A DNA stretch of 64,000 bases from Burkholderia sp. PAMC 26561. GTDB taxonomy: Bacteria; Pseudomonadota; Gammaproteobacteria; Burkholderiales; Burkholderiaceae. The position numbers were made by a program, and so were the translations under genes. The stretch is taken from NCBI RefSeq assembly GCF_001557535.2, contig NZ_CP014307.1:310001-374000 (forward strand), in the 5' to 3' direction. Shown here in pieces: positions 28,528 to 37,828 of this stretch. The notes under the pieces were generated by a model. The model saw only the letters and a list, made by a program, of their open reading frames with translations. It was not told the DNA's origin and searched no databases. Numbering within the stretch: position 1 is the first letter of the stretch; every line of letters starts with the position of its first letter.

Positions 28528-28556
28528 AGATTACGTCCGCTGAGGAGCCGTGTCAA
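28528..28556 (-). promoter_or_regulatory. Promoter of the cold-shock gene with long leader
   Basis: On the minus strand a perfect TTGACA (28551-28556) is followed after 17 bases by TAATCT (28528-28533). Transcription would begin near 28521, giving a leader of about 140 bases before the csp start at 28382. Confidence 0.6.
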
Positions 28557-28617
28557 GCTATTTCGGACTGAGCTTAGTCACGCAATGTGACTATTCGCCC
28601 CGCCGCCCCTGCGCACG

Positions 28618-28893
28618 TCACTCCGGCACGGCAATATCGCCCGCAACGAGGCTTGCGCCGTACTGCTCGGCGTAGTCGCGGGCGGTCTGTGCATCGGGGA
28701 AAAGCGGCATGTCCGCGCAGCCCACGAAAGGATAGATCACGCGCTTGTCGGAGAGGCGCGTCACGCGCAACGTGGGCATGGTGCCGCCCGTTGCGCGCCG
28801 GGACGATACCGCCACGTTGTAATTGCTCCGCACGGCAGGCTTGTCGAGTGAGGACACGGCGCGAGAAAGGTCGAGTGAGGATGAGTAACTCAT
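28618..28893 (-). CDS. Small protein D of the cold-shock-linked family
   Basis: A 91-residue soluble protein of unknown function. Its C-terminal part has TARDYAEQYGASLVAG, matching the ending pattern of proteins B and C (A..YA..LIDG). The central VTRLSDKRVIYPFVG is not shared. The ATG overlaps the stop of the upstream gene (ATGA), so translation is coupled. Confidence 0.75.
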   Translation of the reverse strand: MSYSSSLDLSRAVSSLDKPAVRSNYNVAVSSRRATGGTMPTLRVTRLSDKRVIYPFVGCADMPLFPDAQTARDYAEQYGASLVAGDIAVPE

Positions 28894-29174
28894 AGATCGG
28901 AGATGGATTCGCCCGCTACGCTGCCGTCGATCAGTTGCTCGGCGTAGCGCATCGACGCGAGGCGCGCTTCGCCCGAACCGGTAAAAGGGCTTTCGCCCGG
29001 CACGCGATAGACCCGGCTGGTCGTAGTGCTGTCATCGATACCGCGCCGCGAGATTTTCACGGCGGCGTCGAATCCTGAGTCGTAATGCCGCGAACCGTCC
29101 GCGCCACGCGGCTTGTGGGGGTAGATCAGCGGGTAGATTTCAAGGCCGCGGTAGCTTCGTACTGTGTCATTCAT
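28890..29174 (-). CDS. Small protein C of the cold-shock-linked family
   Basis: A 94-residue soluble protein of unknown function. It begins VRSYRGLEIYPL, has the central FDAAVKISRRG and ends RYAEQLIDGSVAGES, the pattern shared with protein B. ATG 29174 (AAGAG 7 bases ahead) is preferred to ATG 29180. It overlaps the next gene by 4 bases. Confidence 0.78.
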   Translation of the reverse strand: MNDTVRSYRGLEIYPLIYPHKPRGADGSRHYDSGFDAAVKISRRGIDDSTTTSRVYRVPGESPFTGSGEARLASMRYAEQLIDGSVAGESISDL

Positions 29175-29249
29175 GATCATGCTCTTTCGGTTGTGCGCGA
29201 GGTCCCGAGATTCCGTCACGCGGTATTGCTGCCTGGCTCTCAGCCCAGT

Positions 29250-29645
29250 TCATGTGCCGTCGTTCATTGCGCCGTCATTGCCTGTCTTCAGCGGCACAGG
29301 CGCTGCCGCAACAGCCGGCGTAGCCGGCCTGAAGCGCCTTACCGAATGCGAAAAGCGTCCGCTGCGCGCGTTGTAGAGCGCGCCTGCCTGCACCTTTCCG
29401 TCGATGATGTCCCGGCCGTACTGCATCGCCAGTTCAATCGCCGCATCCGCGCTCGCCGGCTCCGTGCCCTTGAGACCCGGCGAATATCGCTTCGAGGTCG
29501 CAGTGTCGGTGGGAACCGAATCGATCTGGACGATTGCGGAAAATCGCTTCGGGCCTTTTGCGAACGGATCGCCGTGGGGCGGGAAAATCTGCTGCGAATA
29601 AGCACGCAGTGCAAAGCCGCGATATTCGCTGATATGGATGGTCAT
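29250..29645 (-). CDS. Small protein B of the cold-shock-linked family
   Basis: A 131-residue protein. Starting ISEYRGFALRAY, it has the central FSAIVQIDSVPTDT and the ending AMQYGRDIIDGKVQAG, the fullest version of the shared pattern, then a Pro/Ala-rich tail. ATG 29645 is chosen at the start of the shared region; a GTG at 29663 is possible. It is the first gene of a three-gene run on the minus strand (B, C, D). Confidence 0.75.
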   Translation of the reverse strand: MTIHISEYRGFALRAYSQQIFPPHGDPFAKGPKRFSAIVQIDSVPTDTATSKRYSPGLKGTEPASADAAIELAMQYGRDIIDGKVQAGALYNARSGRFSHSVRRFRPATPAVAAAPVPLKTGNDGAMNDGT

Positions 29646-29937
29646 GACGCACTCGCTGAACACACTGCGCTGACCGCCGTGGAAAACACCTGATGAACCG
29701 ATAGAGAAAACAGGCGGTCATCGGCATCGGAACGATTAAGAATGCGCCGAATTGGTGTTTTGGGCAAGGCAAATCGGAGTAAGCGCCGATTCCGGGGATG
29801 CTTGCCGCGCGGATATGTCCCGACAGTATTTAAAGCGATGGATGAACTCTCCGGACGATTTTCCCGTTTTCATGAGTCCGGAGTTCAAAGCGGTATTCAA
29901 AGCGGTATAAGTGGCCGAATTGTTAATCCACAAGCAT
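29646..29937. other. Intergenic region with a 12-bp tandem repeat
   Basis: It should hold the promoter for the B-C-D small-gene run. A perfect 12-bp tandem duplication (TTCAAAGCGGTA) is at 29884-29907. A short plus-strand frame (29815-29910, 31 codons) runs over it but has no ribosome-binding site I can support. Confidence 0.5.
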
Positions 29938-29975
29938 AAAGCGCCGTTTCAAATATTCTTGAAACAGCGCTTTTT
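29938..29975. terminator. Terminator after the ACS-type MFS transporter
   Basis: AAAGCGC-C-GTTTCAA pairs with TTGAAAC-A-GCGCTTT (one mismatch), loop ATATTC. It is followed by TTTTT on the plus strand and TTTATG on the minus strand, 15 bases past the MFS stop. Confidence 0.75.
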
Positions 29976-29989
29976 AAGCTGGACTGCAA

Positions 29990-31336
29990 TCAGGTAGAAA
30001 CCCGCGCCTTCGGCTGATCTTTCTGCCGCAGCGTTGCCGGCAGGCCGAAAAGCAGAATCGCGGCGCAAACCAGGCTCATTGCCCCGATTGCATACAACGC
30101 TGGCGTCGTGCTGCCCGTCAGGTCGCGGACCCGCCCGACCATGACCGGGCTCACGATGCCGCCGAGCTGCCCGAGTGTGTTGATCAGCGCGATGCCCCCT
30201 GCCGCTCCGGCACCCGTCAGCAGTTTGGGCGGCAAGGCCCAGAATGCGGGGATCGATGCAACCACGCCGCCGCCCATCACGCCCAGTGAAATGATGAGCA
30301 AGCCGGTCTGTTTGTCGAAGATGCCTGCGGCGAAAAACCCGATCGCCGCCATCAGCAACAATCCGGAGACGAACTTGCGGCGCTCGCCGGACGCATCGGA
30401 AAGACGGCCGACGACGACCATGCAGATCGCGCCGCAGATGTAAGGCACGGCGGTCAACAGACCGATCGTCGTCGGGTTGTGTGTGCCTGCGCTGCGAATC
30501 AGTTGCGGCGCCCAGAAGTTGAGTCCGTAGGACGCCACCTGGATCAGGAAGTAGACCAGTCCGAGCGTCAGGAACCCCGGCGTCGTGATTGCGCCCCAGA
30601 GCGATTTCCCGGCGCCCGAGTGCGGGGCCTGACGCACGATACGGCTTGCGAGCATCGACTTTTCGGTGGGGTCGAGCCAACCCGCGTCTTCAATGCGGTC
30701 CTTCAAAACCTTGAGCACGAGCACACCGAGTGCTATGCACGGCAAGCCACCGAGCAGGAACAGCCAGTGCCAGCCGCGAATCCCGAGCACGCCATCCATG
30801 TGGCCAAGCACGAGACCCGAGAGCGGTGCGCCGACCAGCCCCGAAAACGCGGAGGCCAGGAACAGCAAGGAAGTGATGCGTCCGCGATGACTCGCCGGGA
30901 ACCACAGCGTGAGGTAATACAGCACGCCGGGTGCAAAGCCCGCTTCCATCGCGCCGATGATGAAGCGCAGCCCATAGAACTGCCATTCATTGCCCACGAA
31001 CACCATCAAGCTCGTGGCAATACCCCAGGAAATCATGATGCGCGCAATCCATCGGCGGGCGCCGACTTTGTACAACATCAGGTTACTTGGGACTTCGAAC
31101 AAAACATAGCCGATCACGAAAAGGCTTGCGCCGAGGCCGTAGGCGGTGTCCGAGAAACCCAGGTCGCTTTGCAACTGGAATTTCGCGAAGCTGATGTTGA
31201 TGCGGTCGAAAAAGGCGAACAGATAGCAGATCATGATCAGCGGCATCACCCGCCACGCGACCTTCCGGATGATCGCCTTGAAATCGGTTTCGTCTTGCTC
31301 GTGTACTGCGGTCGCCGTGGCGCCTGGAACGCTCAT
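29990..31336 (-). CDS. MFS transporter of the anion:cation symporter type
   Basis: A 448-residue, 12-helix major facilitator. YLFAFFDRINISFAKFQL and LGASLFVIGYVLFEVPSNL are the signature of the ACS family (phthalate, tartrate, galactarate-type permeases). Start ATG 31336 has GGAGA 7 bases ahead. It follows the CoA-transferase gene by 71 bases on the same strand and is probably cotranscribed, which suggests import of a carboxylate that is then activated as its CoA ester. Confidence 0.92.
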   Translation of the reverse strand: MSVPGATATAVHEQDETDFKAIIRKVAWRVMPLIMICYLFAFFDRINISFAKFQLQSDLGFSDTAYGLGASLFVIGYVLFEVPSNLMLYKVGARRWIARIMISWGIATSLMVFVGNEWQFYGLRFIIGAMEAGFAPGVLYYLTLWFPASHRGRITSLLFLASAFSGLVGAPLSGLVLGHMDGVLGIRGWHWLFLLGGLPCIALGVLVLKVLKDRIEDAGWLDPTEKSMLASRIVRQAPHSGAGKSLWGAITTPGFLTLGLVYFLIQVASYGLNFWAPQLIRSAGTHNPTTIGLLTAVPYICGAICMVVVGRLSDASGERRKFVSGLLLMAAIGFFAAGIFDKQTGLLIISLGVMGGGVVASIPAFWALPPKLLTGAGAAGGIALINTLGQLGGIVSPVMVGRVRDLTGSTTPALYAIGAMSLVCAAILLFGLPATLRQKDQPKARVST

Positions 31337-31407
31337 GATCGTCTCCTGCCGGACTGGTTGTTATGTCCGGTCATCGTTATTGAAGGTGATGAAGGTGATG
31401 ACGGCGA

Positions 31408-32601
31408 CTATTGAACCGCACCTTCGCGGCGCAGGCGGGCAACGTCCTGCGAATCGAAGCCGAGATCTTTTAATACGGAGTCCGTATGTTCTCCAAGCGA
31501 AGGCCCCTGCCAGCGAACTTCGCCTGGGGTGTCCGAGAGCTTGGGTACGATGCCTGGCATCTTCACCGATACCCCACCGGGCAGCGCTGCATCGAGCAAC
31601 ATGTCACGCGCCTGGTAATGCGGGTCCGCAACGATGTCCGCCACGGAATAGATCCTGCCCGCAGGTACTTCCGCTGCTTCGAGCGCGGCGATCACGTCTT
31701 GCGTGCAATGGTGCGAGGTCCACGCGGTGATGGCGGCATCCAGCGTTTCGCTCTGCGCGGCGCGACCGTCGTTGCGGGCGAGCGCGGGGTCATCGGCGAG
31801 ATCGGCGCGGCCTATTACGTGCATCAGGCGCTTGAAAATCGGATCGCTGTTGCCCGCAATGACGACATAACCGTTGTCTTCGGTCGGATACGTATTCGAT
31901 GGCGCAATGCCCGGCAACGCGCCGCCACTGCGCTCACGCACGTGACCGAGCAGATCGTATTCGGGGATCAGGCTTTCCATCAGGTTGAACACGCTTTCGA
32001 CCAGCGAAACATCCACCACTTGCCCGTCGCCCTGCCCTGTCTTCACGCGCAGGATGGACATCAGCGCGCCGATCACGCCATGCAGCGACGCGAGCGAATC
32101 GCCGAGACTCACGCCCACGCGCGCAGGCGCACCATTGGCTTCGCCGGTCGTGTAGCGGATGCCGCCCATCGCCTCGCCGATCGCGCCAAAGCCCGGACGG
32201 TCGCGATACGGCCCGGACTGGCCGTAGCCGGAGATGCGCACCATCGTGAGCCTGGGGTTGATTTCGTGCAGGATGTCCCAGCCGAGGCCGAGTTTTTCGA
32301 GCGCGCCGGGACGCAGGTTTTCGATGATGACATCGGCGTCCGCAACAAGGCGCTTGACGACATCCACACCGTCCGGCGACTTGAGATTCACGCACACCGA
32401 CTTCTTGTTGCGCGATTGCAGATACCACCAGAGTGACGTGCCCTCGTGCAGCTTTCGCCATTTGCGAAGCGGGTCGCCATTGTCGGGCGCTTCGATCTTG
32501 ATCACGTCGGCGCCGAACTCTCCCATCAGCCGGGCGGCGAACGGCGCTGCGATGAGCGTGCCGATCTCGATTACGCGAATGCCTGCAAGCGGTCCGGCCA
32601 T
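31408..32601 (-). CDS. CaiB/BaiF (class III) CoA-transferase
   Basis: A 397-residue family III CoA-transferase, which moves CoA between carboxylates. The opening GIRVIEIGTLIAAPFAARLM and the LGDSLASLHGVIGAL block, whose Asp forms the covalent intermediate, are conserved. Upstream of the ACS-type transporter and downstream of a LysR gene on the same strand. The acid substrate is unknown. Confidence 0.93.
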   Translation of the reverse strand: MAGPLAGIRVIEIGTLIAAPFAARLMGEFGADVIKIEAPDNGDPLRKWRKLHEGTSLWWYLQSRNKKSVCVNLKSPDGVDVVKRLVADADVIIENLRPGALEKLGLGWDILHEINPRLTMVRISGYGQSGPYRDRPGFGAIGEAMGGIRYTTGEANGAPARVGVSLGDSLASLHGVIGALMSILRVKTGQGDGQVVDVSLVESVFNLMESLIPEYDLLGHVRERSGGALPGIAPSNTYPTEDNGYVVIAGNSDPIFKRLMHVIGRADLADDPALARNDGRAAQSETLDAAITAWTSHHCTQDVIAALEAAEVPAGRIYSVADIVADPHYQARDMLLDAALPGGVSVKMPGIVPKLSDTPGEVRWQGPSLGEHTDSVLKDLGFDSQDVARLRREGAVQ

Positions 32602-32704
32602 GATGCATGTCTCCAGAAATGTCCAGTCTGAAGACAGCTTAGGAGCGCGCCGCGCCCCGCGTCCAACCTCAATTCACCAACGACCGTTCGCGAACGGCGA
32701 ACGC

Positions 32705-33649
32705 TCAAGCCGGATTCTGTTCGTTATGCTCGACTGAGAGCAGATGATCGAAGAGCATTTTGCTGACGGGAGACAACGCGCCGACGTCGCGCACGACGAC
32801 GATCAGATCTCGCTGGCTCCAGGGTTCATCCAGTGTGACAGCCGTTAGTCCCAGCGGGCGGCCGACCGTGTTGAACACCTTGAGCGGCAGCACGCTGATG
32901 CCAAGACCGGTCTGGACCATGCGGCACACGGCATCGAAACCGGGCACCTGGATGCGCAGGCGCAGCGGCTTGCCCGCCTGCCGCGCGGCCATGTGCGTGC
33001 GCAGGTTGATGGAGCTTGCCGCGTGCAGCCCGACATGATCGCCGTCGAGTGTCTCGACGAACGCGACCTTTTCGCGACTCGCGAGCGCGTGATCCTCGCG
33101 CATCACGACGACGAGCGAATCGTGCCGATAATGCGACACATGCAGTCCACGGGTATCCGCTTCGCCCGAGCAGATGCCGACATCGGCGAGGCTGTCGGCT
33201 ATGCCCTCCACCACGCCGCTGCTCGGCCGCTCTTCCAGGTCGAGCTTGATGCGTTCGTTCATCGAAAAGAAAGCGCGCAGATCTTCCGGCAAGAATTCGA
33301 CGATAGCCGAGAGGTTCGCCATCATCCGCACATAACCGCGCACGCCGGTTGCATGCTCGGCAAGTTCGATGCCGATATTCTCGACATCGCGCAACACGCG
33401 GCGTGCGTGGTGCAGCAGCGTTTCTCCGGCCGGCGTGAGCTCCATGCCGCGCGCACGGCGAACGAACAGCGCTGCGCCCACGGCCTGTTCGAGTTCCAGC
33501 AGACGTTTGCTTGCAGCCGACACCGCGATCGCCTCGCGCTCGGCAGCGCGTGTGAGCGTGCCTTCCTCGTAGACGGCGAGGAATAGTTGCAGCGTGGTGA
33601 GGTCAAGCCGTCTCAGGAGGTTTTTGAGTGCCATGCGCGGGTCGAGCAT
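32705..33649 (-). CDS. LysR-family regulator
   Basis: A 314-residue LysR protein. The helix-turn-helix is TLQLFLAVYEEGTLTRAAER, then AASKRLLELEQAVG. ATG 33649 or 33634 are both possible; neither has a strong ribosome-binding site, and the frame runs on to 33757. It is on the same strand as the CoA-transferase/MFS pair (103 bases upstream), which it probably regulates. It also lies 46 bases past the end of the efflux operon. Confidence 0.9.
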   Translation of the reverse strand: MLDPRMALKNLLRRLDLTTLQLFLAVYEEGTLTRAAEREAIAVSAASKRLLELEQAVGAALFVRRARGMELTPAGETLLHHARRVLRDVENIGIELAEHATGVRGYVRMMANLSAIVEFLPEDLRAFFSMNERIKLDLEERPSSGVVEGIADSLADVGICSGEADTRGLHVSHYRHDSLVVVMREDHALASREKVAFVETLDGDHVGLHAASSINLRTHMAARQAGKPLRLRIQVPGFDAVCRMVQTGLGISVLPLKVFNTVGRPLGLTAVTLDEPWSQRDLIVVVRDVGALSPVSKMLFDHLLSVEHNEQNPA

Positions 33650-33695
33650 CGTGGGGCGGAAGATGCCCGATGTTACCCGAGGCGTCCTGAGAGCA

Positions 33696-35108
33696 TCATT
33701 CCTGCCGTGTCTCGCTCCATCCGCCGCCAAGCGAACGGTAGAGCGCAACCGCCGCAAGCGCGTGCTCGCGTTTCGCCTGATTCAACGCGTCCGAGTCTTT
33801 CAGGTAAGCGTCCTGCGCCGCGAGGACATCGAGGAAACCGCTCGCGCCGCCCTTATACAGTTGCGTGGAAAGCCGCAGCGACTGGTCGGATGACTGCAAC
33901 GCGTCTTTCAAACGATCTGCCTGCTCCGACGTGCTGACGAGATCGCTGCGCGTGTCTTCCACGTCTTTCAACGCCTGCAGCATGGTCTGCCGAAGGCGCA
34001 GATCGGATTCCCGCATGCGGCTTTCGCTCTGTTCGATACCCGCGGTGATGCGCCCCGCGTTGAAGATCGGGCTCGTTGCGTTGAGCGCGGCGCTGAAAAG
34101 GTTGTCGGTGAGCGTAGGCAGGCCGACGTACGACGCTGCCAGCAAACCATCAGTCAGTTGCAGCGAAAACTTCGGATAGCGATTCGCGTTCGCCACGCCG
34201 ACTTCCGCCGCGCGCTGCGTGAGTTCGGCGTAGGCGCTGCGGACATCGGGACGACGCAACAGCGCTTCTGACGGCAGCATTTGCGGCACGGCATCGGTCG
34301 GCGTCGGGATTGCGGCGGGCGTGGCGAGCACGAGGGTATCGACCGATTCGGGCGTGCGCCCCGAGTACACCGCGATCAGGCTCAACTGATGCTGAATCGT
34401 CGATGCCGCCCGCGGCAAGCGCGATTGCAGTTCGCTCAACTGGTTCTGCGCACGGGCTACGTCGAGCCGCGTGGAGAGTCCGTACTGCATGCGTTCTTGC
34501 GTGAGTTTGAGCGCGCGTTCGCGGATGGCGACGTTGTCTTGCAGGATCTTCTGCTCGCTTTGCGCCCATCGGAGATCGACATACGCCGATGCCGTGTTTG
34601 CCGCGAGCGCGAGACGAAGTTCATCGACGGCGTGTTGACGGCCGGTCAGTTGCGCTTCTGCCGCCAGTAATTCGAGGCGTTCTCCGCCGAAGACATCGGG
34701 CGCCCAGCCAAGCGCGACGCCAAACCCTGCATCACGTACGTAACCCAAAGGCGGCGGCGCGTTCTGGCGGGTGTTCGCGGCCGTCGCAGTGGCGTCGAGC
34801 TCGGGCAAGAGCACCGCACGACGTTGCGTGGTGACGGCCTGCGCCTGTTTCACGCGCTCGATCGCCGCTTGCACATCGAGGTTCTGGCTCAGCACCGACG
34901 CCACCAGTTCGTGCAGCACCGGGTCGCCGAATTGCAGCCACCATGCGGCGGTATCGGCGTTGTCCTGGGGTGCATCGACGCTCCAGTTTTCGGGCGCAAC
35001 CGTCTTTACCGTCGATGGCAGATCCGCGTGCTGCGCGGGTTGAACGGCGCATGCCGCGAGCATCAGGCCCGGTATCAGCGCCATCAGCGCCAGCAATCTT
35101 TTATGCAT
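33696..35108 (-). CDS. NodT-family outer-membrane efflux lipoprotein
   Basis: A 470-residue TolC-like channel with lipobox LAAC (Cys20) and two OEP repeats; EALLRRPDVRSAYAELTQRA is the conserved block. It is the third component after the membrane fusion gene and the EmrB-type pump, starting 8 bases after the pump stop. Confidence 0.92.
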   Translation of the reverse strand: MHKRLLALMALIPGLMLAACAVQPAQHADLPSTVKTVAPENWSVDAPQDNADTAAWWLQFGDPVLHELVASVLSQNLDVQAAIERVKQAQAVTTQRRAVLLPELDATATAANTRQNAPPPLGYVRDAGFGVALGWAPDVFGGERLELLAAEAQLTGRQHAVDELRLALAANTASAYVDLRWAQSEQKILQDNVAIRERALKLTQERMQYGLSTRLDVARAQNQLSELQSRLPRAASTIQHQLSLIAVYSGRTPESVDTLVLATPAAIPTPTDAVPQMLPSEALLRRPDVRSAYAELTQRAAEVGVANANRYPKFSLQLTDGLLAASYVGLPTLTDNLFSAALNATSPIFNAGRITAGIEQSESRMRESDLRLRQTMLQALKDVEDTRSDLVSTSEQADRLKDALQSSDQSLRLSTQLYKGGASGFLDVLAAQDAYLKDSDALNQAKREHALAAVALYRSLGGGWSETRQE

Positions 35109-35116
35109 GATCGACC

Positions 35117-36688
35117 TTAATGAGCGTCAGGAGAAGGCGGAGCAGCGCCGATTGGCCGCGCGAATATCACGCTGATTGCGCCGATGGCAAAGCACATCGA
35201 GAGTACGAAGAACGTGTCGGAGAACGTGAGGACGAGCGCCTCGCGCATCACGAGCGCATGCAGGTTCGCAAGGCTGGCGCTGGTCGCATTCAACGCGTCG
35301 CCAGCGGCCGACCCCCAATGCGCGAACTGGCGCGTGAGGAATGCCTCGGTTTGCGGGTTGCCGGTCGTGACGCTTTCGCTCAGGCGCTCGTAGTGGAAAT
35401 TCAGGCGGTCGTTGAGCATGGTCGCGCTCACTGCAATGCCGATCGCCCCGCCGAGATTGCGCATCAGGTTGAACAAACCGCTTGCCGACTTCAGGCGTGA
35501 TTGCGGCAACGAACCAAGCGCCATGGTGACCACGGGCGGCACGAGGAACTGCTGTCCGATTCCGCGCAGCGCTTGAGGCAATAACAACTGCTGCCAGCCC
35601 CAGTCGTTGGTCAGCGGCACATAGAAATAACAGCCGACACCAAAACACACGATCCCGAAGATAAGGCACCAGCGCATGTCGACGAGACGGGAAATGTAGG
35701 CGTATGCGCACAGCGACATCAACTGGAACACACCGACCGAAAGCAACGCAATGCCGATCTGCAGCGAATCGAATTCACGCACACGGCTCAGGAACAACGG
35801 CGTGAGAAACACCGAAACGAAGATGCCGATGCCCGTCACGAACGAAAGCAGACAGCCGATCGCGAAGTTCCGGACCGCGAGCGCACGCAGGTCGACGACA
35901 GGATCCTTTGCAGTGAACGCGCGGACGAGGAACAGAAAGGCGCAGATGGCGGAGATCCATGTACAGGTGACGATCACGTCATCGCCGAACCAGTTCTTGC
36001 GCGGACCTTCTTCGAGCACGTATTCCAGGCAGCCGAGAAAGCCCGACATCAGCGCAATGCCCAGGTAGTCGCCTTTTTTGAGCAAGGCCAGATTCGGTTC
36101 ATCGATATGAACGAATTTCGGCACCAGAATGGCAACGACAAGGCCCGGCACGAGGTTCAGATAAAACAGCCAGTGCCACGACCATTGCGATGTGATCCAG
36201 CCGCCGATCACCGGGCCAATAGCCGGCGCGAGCGATGCAAGCGCGCCGATCGTCGTCGATGCAATCACGCGCTGCTTGCCTGGGAACAACACGAACGCCG
36301 TGGTGAAAACCGTGGGAATCATCGCGGCGCCGAGCGCGCCTTGCAGACCGCGAAAGAGGATCATGGAGTTGATGTCCCATGCGAGGCCGCAGAGCATGCT
36401 CGTGATGGTGAAGCCGACCGCCGAGGCTACGAACAACCATCGTGTGGAGAACACTTTCGAGAGCCAGCCCGACATCGGGATCACCAGGATTTCCGCGATC
36501 AGGTAGGACGTCTGCACCCACGAGAGTTCGTCCTGGCTTGCGGACAAGCCTCCGCCAATGTCCTTCAACGACGACGCCACGATCTGGATATCGAGCGTCG
36601 CCATGAAGAAGCCCAGGCACATCAGCGCGAAGGCGAAGATGCGTTGCTTGACCGGCTGGTCGGCGGGAGTGAGGGGCGCGGCGTTCAT
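35117..36688 (-). CDS. emrB: EmrB/QacA (DHA2)-family MFS multidrug exporter
   Basis: A 523-residue, 14-helix DHA2 exporter. SLKDIGGGLSASQDELSWVQ and TSYLIAEILVIPMSGWLS are the EmrB opening; GPVIGGWITSQWSWHWLF is motif C. It overlaps the membrane fusion gene by 4 bases (ATGA). It would drive drug:H+ antiport, but its adaptor gene has an in-frame stop in this sequence. Confidence 0.93.
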   Translation of the reverse strand: MNAAPLTPADQPVKQRIFAFALMCLGFFMATLDIQIVASSLKDIGGGLSASQDELSWVQTSYLIAEILVIPMSGWLSKVFSTRWLFVASAVGFTITSMLCGLAWDINSMILFRGLQGALGAAMIPTVFTTAFVLFPGKQRVIASTTIGALASLAPAIGPVIGGWITSQWSWHWLFYLNLVPGLVVAILVPKFVHIDEPNLALLKKGDYLGIALMSGFLGCLEYVLEEGPRKNWFGDDVIVTCTWISAICAFLFLVRAFTAKDPVVDLRALAVRNFAIGCLLSFVTGIGIFVSVFLTPLFLSRVREFDSLQIGIALLSVGVFQLMSLCAYAYISRLVDMRWCLIFGIVCFGVGCYFYVPLTNDWGWQQLLLPQALRGIGQQFLVPPVVTMALGSLPQSRLKSASGLFNLMRNLGGAIGIAVSATMLNDRLNFHYERLSESVTTGNPQTEAFLTRQFAHWGSAAGDALNATSASLANLHALVMREALVLTFSDTFFVLSMCFAIGAISVIFARPIGAAPPSPDAH

Positions 36689-37785
36689 GAATGGCTCACG
36701 CCGCCGAGGTGCACCGTGACCGTTGCCGAGAGTCCGGCGCGCAGCACGTTCTCCTTGCCGGGCGGCACGTCCAGGCGAATTCGCACGGGTACGCGCTGCA
36801 CGATCTTCGTGAAGTTGCCCGTGGCGTTCTCGGGCGGAAGCACGCTGAACGTCGCGCCGGTTGCGGGCGCCAGGCTTTCTATATGACCCTGGATCACGTC
36901 GCTCGCGGCATCGAGCGCCACGTCGACCCGATCACCCACGCGCATCTTCTTGAGTTGATCCTCCTTGAAGTTTGCATCGACCCAAAGGCCGTCCGCCGGG
37001 ACGACGGTCAGGAGCGCCGCGCCCGTGTTTGCCAGCATGCCGACGCGTGCCGTGCGATTGCCTACGTAGCCATCGACCGGCGCGCGAATGGTCGTGTATT
37101 CCACATTCAACTCGGCAACGCGTCGCAACGCGACGGCGGTCGCCACCTTTGCTTTCGCGTCTTAGACCTGTGCGGCGAGCACGGCGAGCTGACGGGTGGC
37201 GGCAAGCGTTGCGGCGTTGCTGTTGTCAAGCGTCGCGCGGGCCTTGAGAAAGTCGGCATCGGCACGTTCGACTACCTGATTCGATACCGCCTCGTCCTTC
37301 ACCAGTTGCCGATAACGCACCTGATCCGACGCGCTGCGCGTGACTTCCGCCGACGACGCCCGCGCCTGCGCCTGACTCTGGTTGATCACGGCGGCCTGCA
37401 GTTGCTGCCGCGCAACCAGTTCATCAACCGATGCACGTGCGCTCTTCAGGTCGGCGTCGGCCTGGGCGAGACGGGCATCGTAGTCGCGGGAATCTAGGCG
37501 GACCAGCACTTGTCCGGCCTTCACGCGCTGGTTGTCGGCGACCAGTAACTCGGTCACGAAACCGTTCACCTTCGGCGCCATGACGGTGACGTTGCCGCCT
37601 ACATAGGCGTCATCGGTGCTCTGGACAAAACGCAGCACGGTGTACCAGTAAGTGGCGGCAGCGGCCACCACGACCAGCACGACGATGATCGCCGCCGGCA
37701 TCCAGCCGATCCGGAACGAGCGCCGGGCGCCTCCTTCAACGGCGGGAGATGCGGTGGACGCAAGCGGCGTGGAAGGCGTGGTCAT
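36685..37785 (-). pseudogene. emrA: EmrA-type membrane fusion gene interrupted by one in-frame stop
   Basis: Without the stop this would be a normal 366-residue EmrA-type adaptor: helix (residues about 25-47), lipoyl half (GNVTVMAPKVNGFVTELLVA), coiled hairpin, second half (YTTIRAPVDGYVGNRTARVG). A single TAA at 37162-37164 follows AVLAAQV; the same frame continues DAKAKVATAVALRRVAELN. One C-to-T change from a CAA glutamine codon would explain it. ATG 37785 has ACAGGAAACGAC ahead. It overlaps emrB by ATGA. Restart at the GTG 37146 would give only the last 153 residues and no membrane anchor. Confidence 0.9.
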
Positions 37786-37828
37786 GTCGTTTCCTGTTGG
37801 TTGCATCGGATATCTTTTAAGCGCGTGG

